Of a stretch of DNA of 64,000 nucleotides, positions 36,778 through 44,460 are shown piece after piece. The stretch is taken from NCBI RefSeq assembly GCF_002294995.1, contig NZ_NSGF01000011.1, positions 124,001-188,000 of the forward strand. Direction: 5' to 3'. Under the pieces are notes generated by a model that was not told the origin of the DNA, did not search any database, and saw nothing but the letters and a program-made list of their open reading frames with translations. This DNA comes from Mesorhizobium sp. WSM3860 (GTDB lineage: Bacteria > Pseudomonadota > Alphaproteobacteria > Rhizobiales > Rhizobiaceae). How positions within the stretch are numbered: the first letter of the stretch is position 1; every line of letters starts with the position of its first letter. The translations under genes and the position numbers were made by a program.

Positions 36778-37913
36778 CACGATACCCTTTTCCAGATGGC
36801 TTCGGCCGCCGGAGCGGGGCGGGAGAGCGACAGGATGAAGTCGGTCAGACTTCTGACCGACGAGCCGTCGACCAGATCGTCGAGCAGCGGCAGGATGGCG
36901 CGCAACGCCGCCGTCGCCGGGCGAAAACGCGGATCGCCGGCGAGCGGCGTCGCCAGCGACAGCCGGAAGGCGCGGGCGCTGAGCCGCCGCATCGCGATTT
37001 CGAGGTCGGAATGGTCGCCACGTTCCAGCGCGTCCGACAGGATCACCACCGCCGCCCCGCGCGCGAAGGCGGAAAAGCGCGGCACCGAAAGAAAGGCGAG
37101 CAGCGTCGGCCCGATGCGGGTGCCGCCGTCCCAGTCCTCGACCAGGGCTCCCGCGCGGGCCAGCGCCTGCTCGCGGTCGCGGATGCGCAACGCGGAAGTG
37201 ATGCGGGTGAGGCGCGTGCCGAAGGTGAAGACTTCGGCACGGTCCGCGCCTTGTACCGTTGCGTGGGCAAGCTTCAGGTAATCGGCCGTATGCAGCTTCA
37301 TCGAGCCGGAGACATCGATGAGCAGGAGCAGTTTGCGGAGCACGAGCCGGCGGCGGCGCAGCAGCGGCGAAGGGATGTCGCCATCGGCGCTGACGATTTC
37401 GCTGAGAGAGCGTCGGAGGTCGAGCGTGCCGCGCGAGCGGGTGCGCGCGGTGCGGAAGGAACGGCGAGCGGGGAGGGCCGAAGCCAGCCGCCGGCGGAAT
37501 GAGGCAAGGCTGTCGGGATCGCGCTGGAAATCGCGGCTGCTCAGTTGCTCGAGCGCCGATGACAGCTCGCCGCCTTTCTCCTTGCGAACGGCCTGGCTTG
37601 CTTCTTCGCGCGTGCCGCGATCGTCCTTGACGCGCTTTTCGTCGTCCTTTTCGCCACCGATCGAAGGCTTGGCATCACCGTAGAAATAGGCGCGGAAACG
37701 CGCCTCGAATTCGCTGCGGCGGTCGGGCGGGGGTGCCAGAGTCGCCAGTGCCGCCTCGCGAATGTCGTTCATCGAGCGCGGCCCAAGCAATGTCACCGCC
37801 TGCATCAAGGTGGTGATCTGCTCAGGCGCGATGGCGAAGGCGTGTCGGCGCAACAGCCGGGCGAAGCCCAGGAACGGTGCGGCGGCGCGGGGCAGGCTTT
37901 CCGGACGCCTCAT
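36777..37913 (-). CDS. VWA-domain protein, CoxE-like
   Basis: A 378-residue protein. The C-terminal half is a von Willebrand A domain with MIDAS motif LLIDVSGSMKL at about residue 200 and a later ILSDALERGDHS segment. The N-terminal half is basic and charged. CoxE of carbon monoxide dehydrogenase clusters has this layout and works with the MoxR ATPase CoxD in cofactor maturation. Here it is 232 bp downstream of the MoxR gene, the gap being a large inverted repeat, and it overlaps the amidohydrolase start. Confidence 0.83.
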   Translation of the reverse strand: MRRPESLPRAAAPFLGFARLLRRHAFAIAPEQITTLMQAVTLLGPRSMNDIREAALATLAPPPDRRSEFEARFRAYFYGDAKPSIGGEKDDEKRVKDDRGTREEASQAVRKEKGGELSSALEQLSSRDFQRDPDSLASFRRRLASALPARRSFRTARTRSRGTLDLRRSLSEIVSADGDIPSPLLRRRRLVLRKLLLLIDVSGSMKLHTADYLKLAHATVQGADRAEVFTFGTRLTRITSALRIRDREQALARAGALVEDWDGGTRIGPTLLAFLSVPRFSAFARGAAVVILSDALERGDHSDLEIAMRRLSARAFRLSLATPLAGDPRFRPATAALRAILPLLDDLVDGSSVRSLTDFILSLSRPAPAAEAIWKRVS

Positions 37914-37922
37914 TCCTTCGCG

Positions 37923-38076
37923 CCCCCCTCTGTCCTGCCGGACATCTCCCCCACGAGGGGGGAGATTGGCAGCTTGGGCGCTCCGCTCAGCCTTGCAACG
38001 TTGAAGATTGGCGAAAGTGGTCGCGACATCTGATCTCCCCCCTTGCGGGGGAGATGTCCGGCAGGACAGAGGGGGG
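37923..38076. repeat. 154-bp inverted-repeat element with 30-bp perfect arms
   Basis: The arms at 37923-37952 and 38047-38076 are exact 30-bp reverse complements. Each is followed inward by a small C-run/G-run hairpin (37947-37964 and 38035-38053). The interior is about 94 bp and non-coding. The structure is that of a MITE-like or RNA-stem repeat. I recall similar arms (beginning CCCCCCTCTGTCCTGCCGG) scattered in Mesorhizobium genomes. It sits inside an operon, between the MoxR and VWA genes. Confidence 0.8.
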
Positions 38077-38145
38077 TGCTGTCCCGCCAGCGCTGCGGGA
38101 TAGGCGAGCGACGTCTGTCAGCCGCTGGCTCGGCTAGACAATGCA

Positions 38146-39027
38146 TCACCCCACCGCCTCCTCGACAATCCCCTCCAACTCCGGCGCAATCGCCGACAGG
38201 TCCTCCTCGTCCTTGATCAGCACGCCGATGGCGCGGCGGAAGGCTTGCGGCCATGGGCTGCCGCCTTTTTCGAGGATGGTCGCGGCGTTCGCCCATTCGA
38301 CCGCTTCGGCAATCCCCGGCGGCTTGGCCAGCGGGCGAGCGCGGATCTCCTGCACGGCCTTGGCCACCGCGCGCGCCGTCGCCTCCGCTACATCGCCGGC
38401 GCGCAGCATGATGATCTCGGCCTCGCGCGCGGCGTCGGGATAGCCGATCCAGTGATAGACGCAGCGCCGCCGCAGCGCTTCGGCAAGCTCGCGGGTGCGG
38501 TTCGAGGTCAGGATGACGATCGGCTGCGTTGCCGCGCGGATCGTGCCGCGTTCCGGAATGCTGATCTGGAAGTCGGAGAGGAATTCCAAGAGCAGCGCCT
38601 CGAACTCGTGATCCGAACGGTCGATCTCGTCGACCAGCAGCACGCGCTGCTCCGGCGCGCGCAACGCCTGCAGCAGCGGCCGCGCAATCAGGAAGCGGTC
38701 GTCATAAATGTCGATCTCGTGCTCGCCGGCATGGCGGATGGCGAGCAACTGGCGCTGGTAGTTCCATTCGTAGAGCGCATGCGCGGCATCGATGCCTTCA
38801 TAGCATTGCAGCCGCACTAGTTCGCGGCCGAGCAGGTCGGCAATCGCCTTCGCAGCCTCGGTCTTGCCGACGCCCGGCGCGCCTTCGAGCAGCAGCGGCT
38901 TGCCCAGGCGGATCGCCAGGAAGATCGCGGTGGCAAGGCTGTCGTCGGCCAGGTAGCGCGAAGCGGCAAGGCGTGCGGCCACCGCTTCCGGCGAAGCCGC
39001 GATCTCTACTGCGTCGGCGCGGGTCAT
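38146..39027 (-). CDS. MoxR-type AAA+ ATPase, CoxD-like
   Basis: A 293-residue AAA+ ATPase. Walker A is LLEGAPGVGKTEAAKA at about residues 46-61, Walker B is VLLVDEIDRSD, and sensor 1 is VILTSN. CoxD, its counterpart in CO dehydrogenase operons, helps assemble the molybdenum active site with a VWA protein. The ATG at 39027 lies 8 bp after the stop of the molybdopterin subunit gene. The VWA partner is the next gene downstream. Confidence 0.85.
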   Translation of the reverse strand: MTRADAVEIAASPEAVAARLAASRYLADDSLATAIFLAIRLGKPLLLEGAPGVGKTEAAKAIADLLGRELVRLQCYEGIDAAHALYEWNYQRQLLAIRHAGEHEIDIYDDRFLIARPLLQALRAPEQRVLLVDEIDRSDHEFEALLLEFLSDFQISIPERGTIRAATQPIVILTSNRTRELAEALRRRCVYHWIGYPDAAREAEIIMLRAGDVAEATARAVAKAVQEIRARPLAKPPGIAEAVEWANAATILEKGGSPWPQAFRRAIGVLIKDEEDLSAIAPELEGIVEEAVG

Positions 39028-39035
39028 CGTTCCGC

Positions 39036-40040
39036 TCAGCCCGCGGCCTTTGCCTTCAGCGCGCGCAGGATGCGTTCGGGCGTGATCGGCAAGGTATCGA
39101 CGCGGACCCCGACCGCGTCGAAGACGGCGTTGGCGACTGCGGGAATCTGCGGGTTGGCGCACATCTCGCCCGGTCCCTTGGCGCCGAACGGCCCGTCGGC
39201 AGAAGGACGCTCCAGCACGATGATCTCGGTCTCGGCAAGATCGCCGGGGCCGGGCATCAGATATTGGTTGAAGTCGGTGCCGCCATGGTCGCGGCTTGGG
39301 TAATAAGGTTCGGTCGTTTCGTAGAGCGCATGGCTGATGCCCATCCAGGAGCCGCCGACCAGCTGCTGCTCGACCATCTTCGGGTTGAGCGCGCGGCCGA
39401 TCTCGAAGACGTTCTTCACGGTAAGCACCGTCACTTCGCCGGTCTCGTCGTCGACCTCGACCTCGACCAGGGTGCAAGCATGGGCGTAGCAGGTCGAAGG
39501 CTTCATCGCGCCGGTCTCCTTGTCCGGATAGGAGCGCGGGATCAAGAACATGCCGCGGCCGGAGATCGAACGGCCGCGCTTGAAATGCGCCGACAGCGCG
39601 ACGTCGAAAATCGAGATCGACTTCTGCGGCGCGCCTTTCACCACGATGTTGCCGTGGCCGTCGGTTTCCAGGTCGGACGCATCCACTTCCAGCTCCTCGG
39701 CAGCCACCTCCAGCATCACCTGGCGGGCTTCCTTGGCCGCCTGGATGACGGCGTTGCCGGCGCGGTGCGTGCCGCGCGAGGCAAACGTCCCCATGCAGTG
39801 CGGGCCGGTGTCGGTGTCAGCGGTGTCGATGATGACGCGATCGGTCGGCACGCCGATCGTCTCGGCGCAAATCTGCGCCATGATCTGCTTCATGCCTTGG
39901 CCGAGATCGACGCTCGAAAGCGTCACCATGAAATTGCCGGTCGGCGTCGAATGGACCAGCGCTTGGGTCGGGTCGCCGCCGAGATTCATGCCGGTCGGAT
40001 AGTTGATCGCGGCGACGCCGCGTCCACGCCGTATCGCCAC
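39036..40040 (-). CDS. Mo-hydroxylase molybdopterin subunit, C-terminal piece
   Basis: A 334-residue C-terminal half of a xanthine-dehydrogenase-family catalytic subunit. Visible motifs are SSVDLGQGMKQIMAQ, the DTDTGPHCMGTFASRGT cofactor loop and FGAKGPGEMCANP, whose Glu is the catalytic base of the family. It starts with GTG at 40040, one base after the TGA of the N-terminal piece. A split of 455 plus 334 residues resembles the large and medium subunits of Eubacterium barkeri nicotinate dehydrogenase, so it may be a genuine two-chain subunit. A frameshift of a single gene is the alternative. Confidence 0.78.
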   Translation of the reverse strand: MAIRRGRGVAAINYPTGMNLGGDPTQALVHSTPTGNFMVTLSSVDLGQGMKQIMAQICAETIGVPTDRVIIDTADTDTGPHCMGTFASRGTHRAGNAVIQAAKEARQVMLEVAAEELEVDASDLETDGHGNIVVKGAPQKSISIFDVALSAHFKRGRSISGRGMFLIPRSYPDKETGAMKPSTCYAHACTLVEVEVDDETGEVTVLTVKNVFEIGRALNPKMVEQQLVGGSWMGISHALYETTEPYYPSRDHGGTDFNQYLMPGPGDLAETEIIVLERPSADGPFGAKGPGEMCANPQIPAVANAVFDAVGVRVDTLPITPERILRALKAKAAG

Positions 40041-40041
40041 C

Positions 40042-41409
40042 TCAAGCTCCCTTCCTGTAGGAAGACATCGTCATATATTTCTCCGCCACCGGCCAGTTGG
40101 CGGCGCGCGCGGCTTCCTGCATGCATTCGATCAGCGCGGCGCCCTCGGTCGGCTGGCGATGCGCTTTCATGTCGCCGTCGCGATAGGCGTTGATGAAGCG
40201 GAATTCGAGCGGGTCCATGCCGATCAGCCGCGCCAGCTTGTCCATCTGCACCTCCAGCGCGAAGTCGCCGATGGTCACGCCGAAGCCGCGCATGGCGGAG
40301 GAGGGGGTTCGGTTGGTGTAGACGCAGTAGGTGTCGATCCAGACATTCGGGATCGTGTAGGGTCCGGGATAATGCGCGGCGCCCTTCTGGGCGCCATAGG
40401 GCGAATGGCGCGAATAGGCGCCGGCATCGGTATAGCCGGTGACCTTGCGGGCGACGATGCGGCCGTCCTTCATGACGCCGTCCTTGATGACGACCTTCTC
40501 GGCCGCGCGTGGCGAGGAGATCTGCATCTCCTCCTCGCGGCTGTAGATGAAGGAGACCGGACGCCCGGTGAGCTTGGCGGCGAGGATGGCGATCGGCTCG
40601 ACGATGACGTCGACCTTGCCGCCGAAGCCGCCGCCGACCGTGCCGCCGACGAAATGCAGCTTGCTGCCAGGCATCTGCAGGATGATCGAAGTGTTGTCGA
40701 GGGTGAAGAACATCGCCTGCGTGTTGGTGTAGCAGGTGAAGCGGTCGTTGCCCTCGGGCGCCACGACACAGCCGGTGGTCTCGGTCGGCGCGTGCTCGAT
40801 CGGCGAGGACTGGTAGCTCTGCTCGAGGATGTGGTCGGCCTCGCCAAATCCTGTCTCGACATCGCCGAAGCGCACCTTGCGGCACTCGCCGCTGTCGTAG
40901 AGGTAGTAGTTCCGGCCATGATATTCGTTGACGATCGGCGCGCCGGGCTTCAGCGCTTCGTCCATGTCGAAGACGGCCGGCAGAACCTCGTAGTCGACCT
41001 TGACCCTGGCGGCCGCCTCCTGCGCGGCGCGCTCGGTCTCGGCCAGCACCGCCACCACGGCCTCGCCCTTCCAGCGCACCTTGCCGTCGGCGAGCACCGT
41101 CTCGTCCTCGGGACCGATCTGGATCAGGATCAGGATGGTGTAGACGTTGTGCGGCACGTCTTTCGCGGTCAAGACCCTCACCACGCCCGGATGCTTTTCC
41201 GCCTCGGATGTGTCGATCGAACGGATGCGGGCATGATGATGCGGACTGCGCACCATCTTCAGGTGCAGCAAGCCCGGAAAATTGCGGTCGGCGAAATAGG
41301 CGGTCTGGCCGGTGACATGTCCTGGCGAATCGAGGCGCGGCCGCGGCTGGCCGATTTCGTTGAGGCCGTCCTTGCGGACATCGGCGAAATAATCCTTGCG
41401 CAGTTCCAT
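40042..41409 (-). CDS. Mo-hydroxylase molybdopterin subunit, N-terminal piece
   Basis: A 455-residue N-terminal part of a xanthine-dehydrogenase-family large subunit: the a/b hammerhead domain (HVTGQTAYFADRNFPGLLHL) and the first molybdopterin-binding region with GGTVGGGFGGKVD and TPSSAMRGFGV. The AMRGFG loop, unlike AYxCSFR of CO dehydrogenase, shows this is not a form I CODH. GAGGAT precedes the ATG at 41409. It reads to TGA at 40042, then the C-terminal piece begins. Substrate is probably an N-heterocycle, purine or aromatic aldehyde (inference). Confidence 0.8.
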   Translation of the reverse strand: MELRKDYFADVRKDGLNEIGQPRPRLDSPGHVTGQTAYFADRNFPGLLHLKMVRSPHHHARIRSIDTSEAEKHPGVVRVLTAKDVPHNVYTILILIQIGPEDETVLADGKVRWKGEAVVAVLAETERAAQEAAARVKVDYEVLPAVFDMDEALKPGAPIVNEYHGRNYYLYDSGECRKVRFGDVETGFGEADHILEQSYQSSPIEHAPTETTGCVVAPEGNDRFTCYTNTQAMFFTLDNTSIILQMPGSKLHFVGGTVGGGFGGKVDVIVEPIAILAAKLTGRPVSFIYSREEEMQISSPRAAEKVVIKDGVMKDGRIVARKVTGYTDAGAYSRHSPYGAQKGAAHYPGPYTIPNVWIDTYCVYTNRTPSSAMRGFGVTIGDFALEVQMDKLARLIGMDPLEFRFINAYRDGDMKAHRQPTEGAALIECMQEAARAANWPVAEKYMTMSSYRKGA

Positions 41410-41417
41410 GGCGATCC

Positions 41418-41900
41418 TCAGGCGGCGTTCTGCGAATTGGCGCGCGCCGCAAGCAGCACAGCCTGGATGATCGGCTCGTAGCCGGTGCAGCGGCAGATGT
41501 TTCCGGAGAGCGCCTCGACCACGTCCTCGCGGCTCGGGTTTGGCGTGCGGTCCAGCAGCACTTTTGCCGCCATGATCATGCCCGGCGTGCAGAAGCCGCA
41601 TTGCGTGGCGAAGGCATCAAGAAAGGCGCGCTGCAGCGGATGCAGCACGCCGCCTTGGGCAAGACCTGCTGTCGTCCTGATGTCGGCGCCGTTGCAGGTT
41701 TCGGCGAGCGTCAGACAGCAGAGCTTCAACTCGCCGTCGATGATCACCGAGCAGGCGCCGCAGGTGCCCTGATGACAGCCGCCCTTCGGCGAGGTGTCGC
41801 CGATCTTGTCCCTGAGCGCATGGAGCAGCGTCGTGCCGCTCTCGATGAATTCGGCCTTTTCCGAGCCGTTGAGCGTGAACTGGACTGGTACCTTCGCCAT
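41418..41900 (-). CDS. Mo-hydroxylase [2Fe-2S] small subunit
   Basis: A 160-residue electron-transfer subunit with two iron-sulfur sites. The plant-type cluster ligands are in GGCHQGTCGACSV and KLCCLT. The second cluster ligands are in CGFCTPGM and NICRCTGYEPI. Size and order match CoxS/XdhC-type subunits. GGAGG precedes the ATG. It passes electrons from the molybdenum site to the FAD subunit encoded upstream. Confidence 0.93.
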   Translation of the reverse strand: MAKVPVQFTLNGSEKAEFIESGTTLLHALRDKIGDTSPKGGCHQGTCGACSVIIDGELKLCCLTLAETCNGADIRTTAGLAQGGVLHPLQRAFLDAFATQCGFCTPGMIMAAKVLLDRTPNPSREDVVEALSGNICRCTGYEPIIQAVLLAARANSQNAA

Positions 41901-41954
41901 TTTTCCTCCTTGCGCCTGCCCCGACGCCGGGACAGACGCCTCCCCAACGGATGG

Positions 41955-42749
41955 TCAACTCAGCAATAGTCGACCGAGATGGACCGGCAGGACCTGCCCG
42001 CGATACCAGGCGCTGGCGATCGGGTCGGTGATCGGCGCAATGCCGTCGCTCGCGGCACTCAGCGCCGGCGCGATTTCCTCAGCCGTGAGCTTGTGGCCGA
42101 GCAGCGCCTTTTCCGCCGCCTTGGCCCGCATCGGCCGGTCGGCCATGCAGCCCAGCGCGATGCGTGCCGAGGTCACCGTGCCATCGGCCGTCCGCTGCAG
42201 GAGCGCAGCGATGCTCAGCACCGATATGCCCTTCGGCTTGACCCGCGAGACTTTGAGGAAGCGGAAGCTCTCCGCCCTGGGCAAGGAGAACTCGACGGCG
42301 GTGACGATGGCGCGGCCGGCATCGCGGCCAGCAAGGAAGGCCTCCATCGGCGTCTCACCGTCCTCGGTGGCGACGGAGGCATCCAACGCCAGGAGTGCCA
42401 CGGCGAAATCGCCGTATGGGGCGGGGGCGAAGAGGTTGCCGCCAACGGTCGCCATGTTGCGGATCGCGGGGCCGCCGACGGCGCGCGCGGCCGGCGCGAG
42501 CGGGGCAAGCTCCGGTTGGCGGGCGATCGCCGCCATGGTGACGGAAGCGCCAAGCCGGGCCTTACCGTTGGAAACGCTGATCGCCGACAGAGAAGGCTCG
42601 GTGACACGGATTAGGTTCGATACGGAAACGTCGCCCTCATTGGCGGCGCGAATGACGAGAGTGCCGCCGCCGAGATAGAGCGTGCCGGACACTTGTAATG
42701 CCGCGTTTGCGTCTTTCACCGTCGAGAAAGTCTGCAGCGCAAGGCTCAT
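41955..42749 (-). CDS. Mo-hydroxylase FAD-binding medium subunit
   Basis: A 264-residue CoxM-type FAD subunit. The two FAD-binding motifs are YLGGGTLVI near residue 25 and ATVGGNLFAPAPYGD near residue 105. It is somewhat shorter than the usual 280-290 residues but complete at both ends. GGGAGGAG precedes the ATG. It lies between the SRPBCC gene and the 2Fe-2S gene in the operon. Confidence 0.9.
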   Translation of the reverse strand: MSLALQTFSTVKDANAALQVSGTLYLGGGTLVIRAANEGDVSVSNLIRVTEPSLSAISVSNGKARLGASVTMAAIARQPELAPLAPAARAVGGPAIRNMATVGGNLFAPAPYGDFAVALLALDASVATEDGETPMEAFLAGRDAGRAIVTAVEFSLPRAESFRFLKVSRVKPKGISVLSIAALLQRTADGTVTSARIALGCMADRPMRAKAAEKALLGHKLTAEEIAPALSAASDGIAPITDPIASAWYRGQVLPVHLGRLLLS

Positions 42750-42767
42750 GACGCGCTCCTCCCATCC

Positions 42768-43211
42768 TCAGCCCTGGCCGGCGAAATGGCTCTTCAAGGC
42801 ATTGAAGCCGCCCTGGAAGACATTGGCGCCCATGCCCTCGGCCAGCTTGTCTGCTTCCGCCGGCGCGGCGTCGAAGCTGGCGGTCCATTCGGCGTAGGTG
42901 CGATTGCCGTCGGTCACGCGGCGCAACTGCAGCGTCGCCTTGTGGTTGGTGATCGGCTGCGGCGTCTCGAGGATCGCGTAGCTGACCAAAAAGTTTTCGT
43001 CCGAGAAGTCGAGCAGCTTTTCGCGTAGCCGCGCGCCGCTGACTAGTTGGAAATTGCGTACGCAGCCGATCGTGGCGGCGTCCTTGCCGTCCTCGATATG
43101 GCTCTCAACCATGCGCGGGTGCCAGTTCGGCAGGGCGTTGAAGTCGCGGATGCGCGCCCAGACCTGTTCGACCGGCGCATCGATGACGCTCGAAATGGTG
43201 ACTCTCGCCAT
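42768..43211 (-). CDS. SRPBCC-family protein, CoxG-like
   Basis: A 147-residue START/Bet v1-fold protein: VTISSVIDAPVEQVWARIRDFNALPNWHP at the N-terminus and a C-terminal helix DKLAEGMGANVFQGGFNALK. CoxG, of the same fold, occurs in CO dehydrogenase operons and is thought to tie the complex to the membrane or to a quinone. The ATG at 43211 is preceded by AAGGGAACG; the longer frame to 43361 runs into an intergenic palindrome and was rejected. First gene of the Mo-hydroxylase operon. Confidence 0.78.
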   Translation of the reverse strand: MARVTISSVIDAPVEQVWARIRDFNALPNWHPRMVESHIEDGKDAATIGCVRNFQLVSGARLREKLLDFSDENFLVSYAILETPQPITNHKATLQLRRVTDGNRTYAEWTASFDAAPAEADKLAEGMGANVFQGGFNALKSHFAGQG

Positions 43212-43324
43212 ATGCTCGTTCCCTTGCAAAGATGGCAAGAAGGCTAGGGCGGCCGGCTCGCCGGCGCTTATCAACGCGTCTTGCGCGCGTATCAAGCAGT
43301 CTGAAAATCGATCCGAAGCAGCTG

Positions 43325-43373
43325 GAGCATGATGCCGAAAAGTGTGAAGCGGTTTTCGCACGACATCATGCTC
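43325..43373. repeat. Palindromic intergenic repeat
   Basis: GAGCATGATG (43325-43334) pairs with CATCATGCTC (43364-43373), with an inner CGAAAA/TTTTCG stem. It has the same plan as the pcaB-pobA element and resembles a repeat I recall from Mesorhizobium. It lies upstream of the Mo-hydroxylase operon. Confidence 0.65.
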
Positions 43374-43386
43374 TATCTCTTTGATT

Positions 43387-43438
43387 TAGAGCCGGATTCA
43401 GATTTCAGGCCGATTCGACCTGAAATTATCCGGCTCTA
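43387..43438. repeat. Second palindromic intergenic repeat
   Basis: TAGAGCCGGA (43387-43396) pairs with TCCGGCTCTA (43429-43438). An inner TTTCAGG (43403-43409) pairs with CCTGAAA (43419-43425). It ends 7 bp from the AraC gene's stop and may serve as its terminator. Confidence 0.65.
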
Positions 43439-43445
43439 GCGCCGC

Positions 43446-44273
43446 TCAAGCCATCGCCCGCGCGGCCTCGCGGTAGAGCGTCGGCGGTACGCCGACATGA
43501 TCGCGGAAGAAGCGCGAGAAATTGCCCTGGGTGGTGAAGCCGAGATTGCAGGCGACCGAAATCAGCGGCTCTTGCGACCACTGCAGTTGGCGCACTGCCT
43601 CCTCCATGCGCAGCGTGTTCCAGTAGACGTTGGGCGTCAGATTGGTCTGTTCCTTGAACAGCGCGAAGAAATGCGGCCGGGACAGTCCGACGCTGCGCGC
43701 CACATCGTCGAAGGAAATGCGCTCGCAGACATTGGCCTTCATCAATTGGATTGCCTTGCGGACGCGGAAATCCAGCATCGTGTTGATGCGAGCGCGCGCC
43801 GCCTGCGGCGCCGAGGCATCGGCGGCGTCGAGCATGCTGTCGATGAAACGCTCGATCTCGTAGTTGGCCACCTCGTCGATGCTCTCATTGTCGGTCAGGT
43901 GATCGAGCAGGTTCGCCGCCGCCTGATGCAGCCACGGTTCCAGCGTTATCGCCGCCTGCGCGAACAACGGCGCGGACGGCGGCAGGTCGCGGCGCCGGCG
44001 CGCCCAGTCGGGGTCGATGTAAAACGCCAGGAACAGGCCGGGCTTGCCGTCGCGGGAAAGCGCGTGGCTGTGCGGTTGAAAGGAGTTGATGCCGGCGGCG
44101 GTCTCCGGTCCCAGCCGCACCGTCTCGCGACCGATGGTCATTTCACCGGCCGTGCCTTCCAGCCAGATGATGAGATGCGCCTCGCCATGGGCATGGGTGA
44201 CGAAGTCGTTGGCGACATTCAGGACAGAGACATGCCCGAACCGGCCCCAATAGAGCCTGATCGCGTCCGTCAT
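43446..44273 (-). CDS. AraC-family transcriptional regulator
   Basis: A 275-residue activator. The N-terminal cupin-like sensing domain (HAHGEAHLIIWLEGTAGEMTIG) is followed by a C-terminal pair of helix-turn-helix motifs (ISFDDVARSVGLSRPHFFALFK and LISVACNLGFTTQGNFSRFFR). GGGAGGAAA precedes the ATG at 44273. It lies upstream of the Mo-hydroxylase operon in the same direction and is its likely regulator, though two palindromes and 234 bp intervene. Confidence 0.88.
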   Translation of the reverse strand: MTDAIRLYWGRFGHVSVLNVANDFVTHAHGEAHLIIWLEGTAGEMTIGRETVRLGPETAAGINSFQPHSHALSRDGKPGLFLAFYIDPDWARRRRDLPPSAPLFAQAAITLEPWLHQAAANLLDHLTDNESIDEVANYEIERFIDSMLDAADASAPQAARARINTMLDFRVRKAIQLMKANVCERISFDDVARSVGLSRPHFFALFKEQTNLTPNVYWNTLRMEEAVRQLQWSQEPLISVACNLGFTTQGNFSRFFRDHVGVPPTLYREAARAMA

Positions 44274-44460
44274 GGGTCTATTTCCTCCCGCGGGCGACTG
44301 GCCTCCCTTCGCCTGCCCGGGGATTGTGCGACCGGGGTTTGGCCCCGTCAAGGCATGGAGGATCGACGGCCGCTTCGCATCGCCCGCCCGGACGGATTTT
44401 CAGACTGAGCGATAGGGTCTCCCCTTCTCCTACAACAAGGAGACAAGTGGACGCTGCGCT

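Noticed and set aside
40042..41409. Form I carbon monoxide dehydrogenase large subunit
   Set aside because: The cox-like gene order suggested it, but the active-site loop reads AMRGFG and not AYxCSFR, and the subunit is split.
44425..44455. Hairpin TCTCCTTGTTGTAGGAGA-type downstream of the reverse permease as a terminator
   Set aside because: The stem is only six base pairs and there is no T-run on the reverse strand, so I do not call it.
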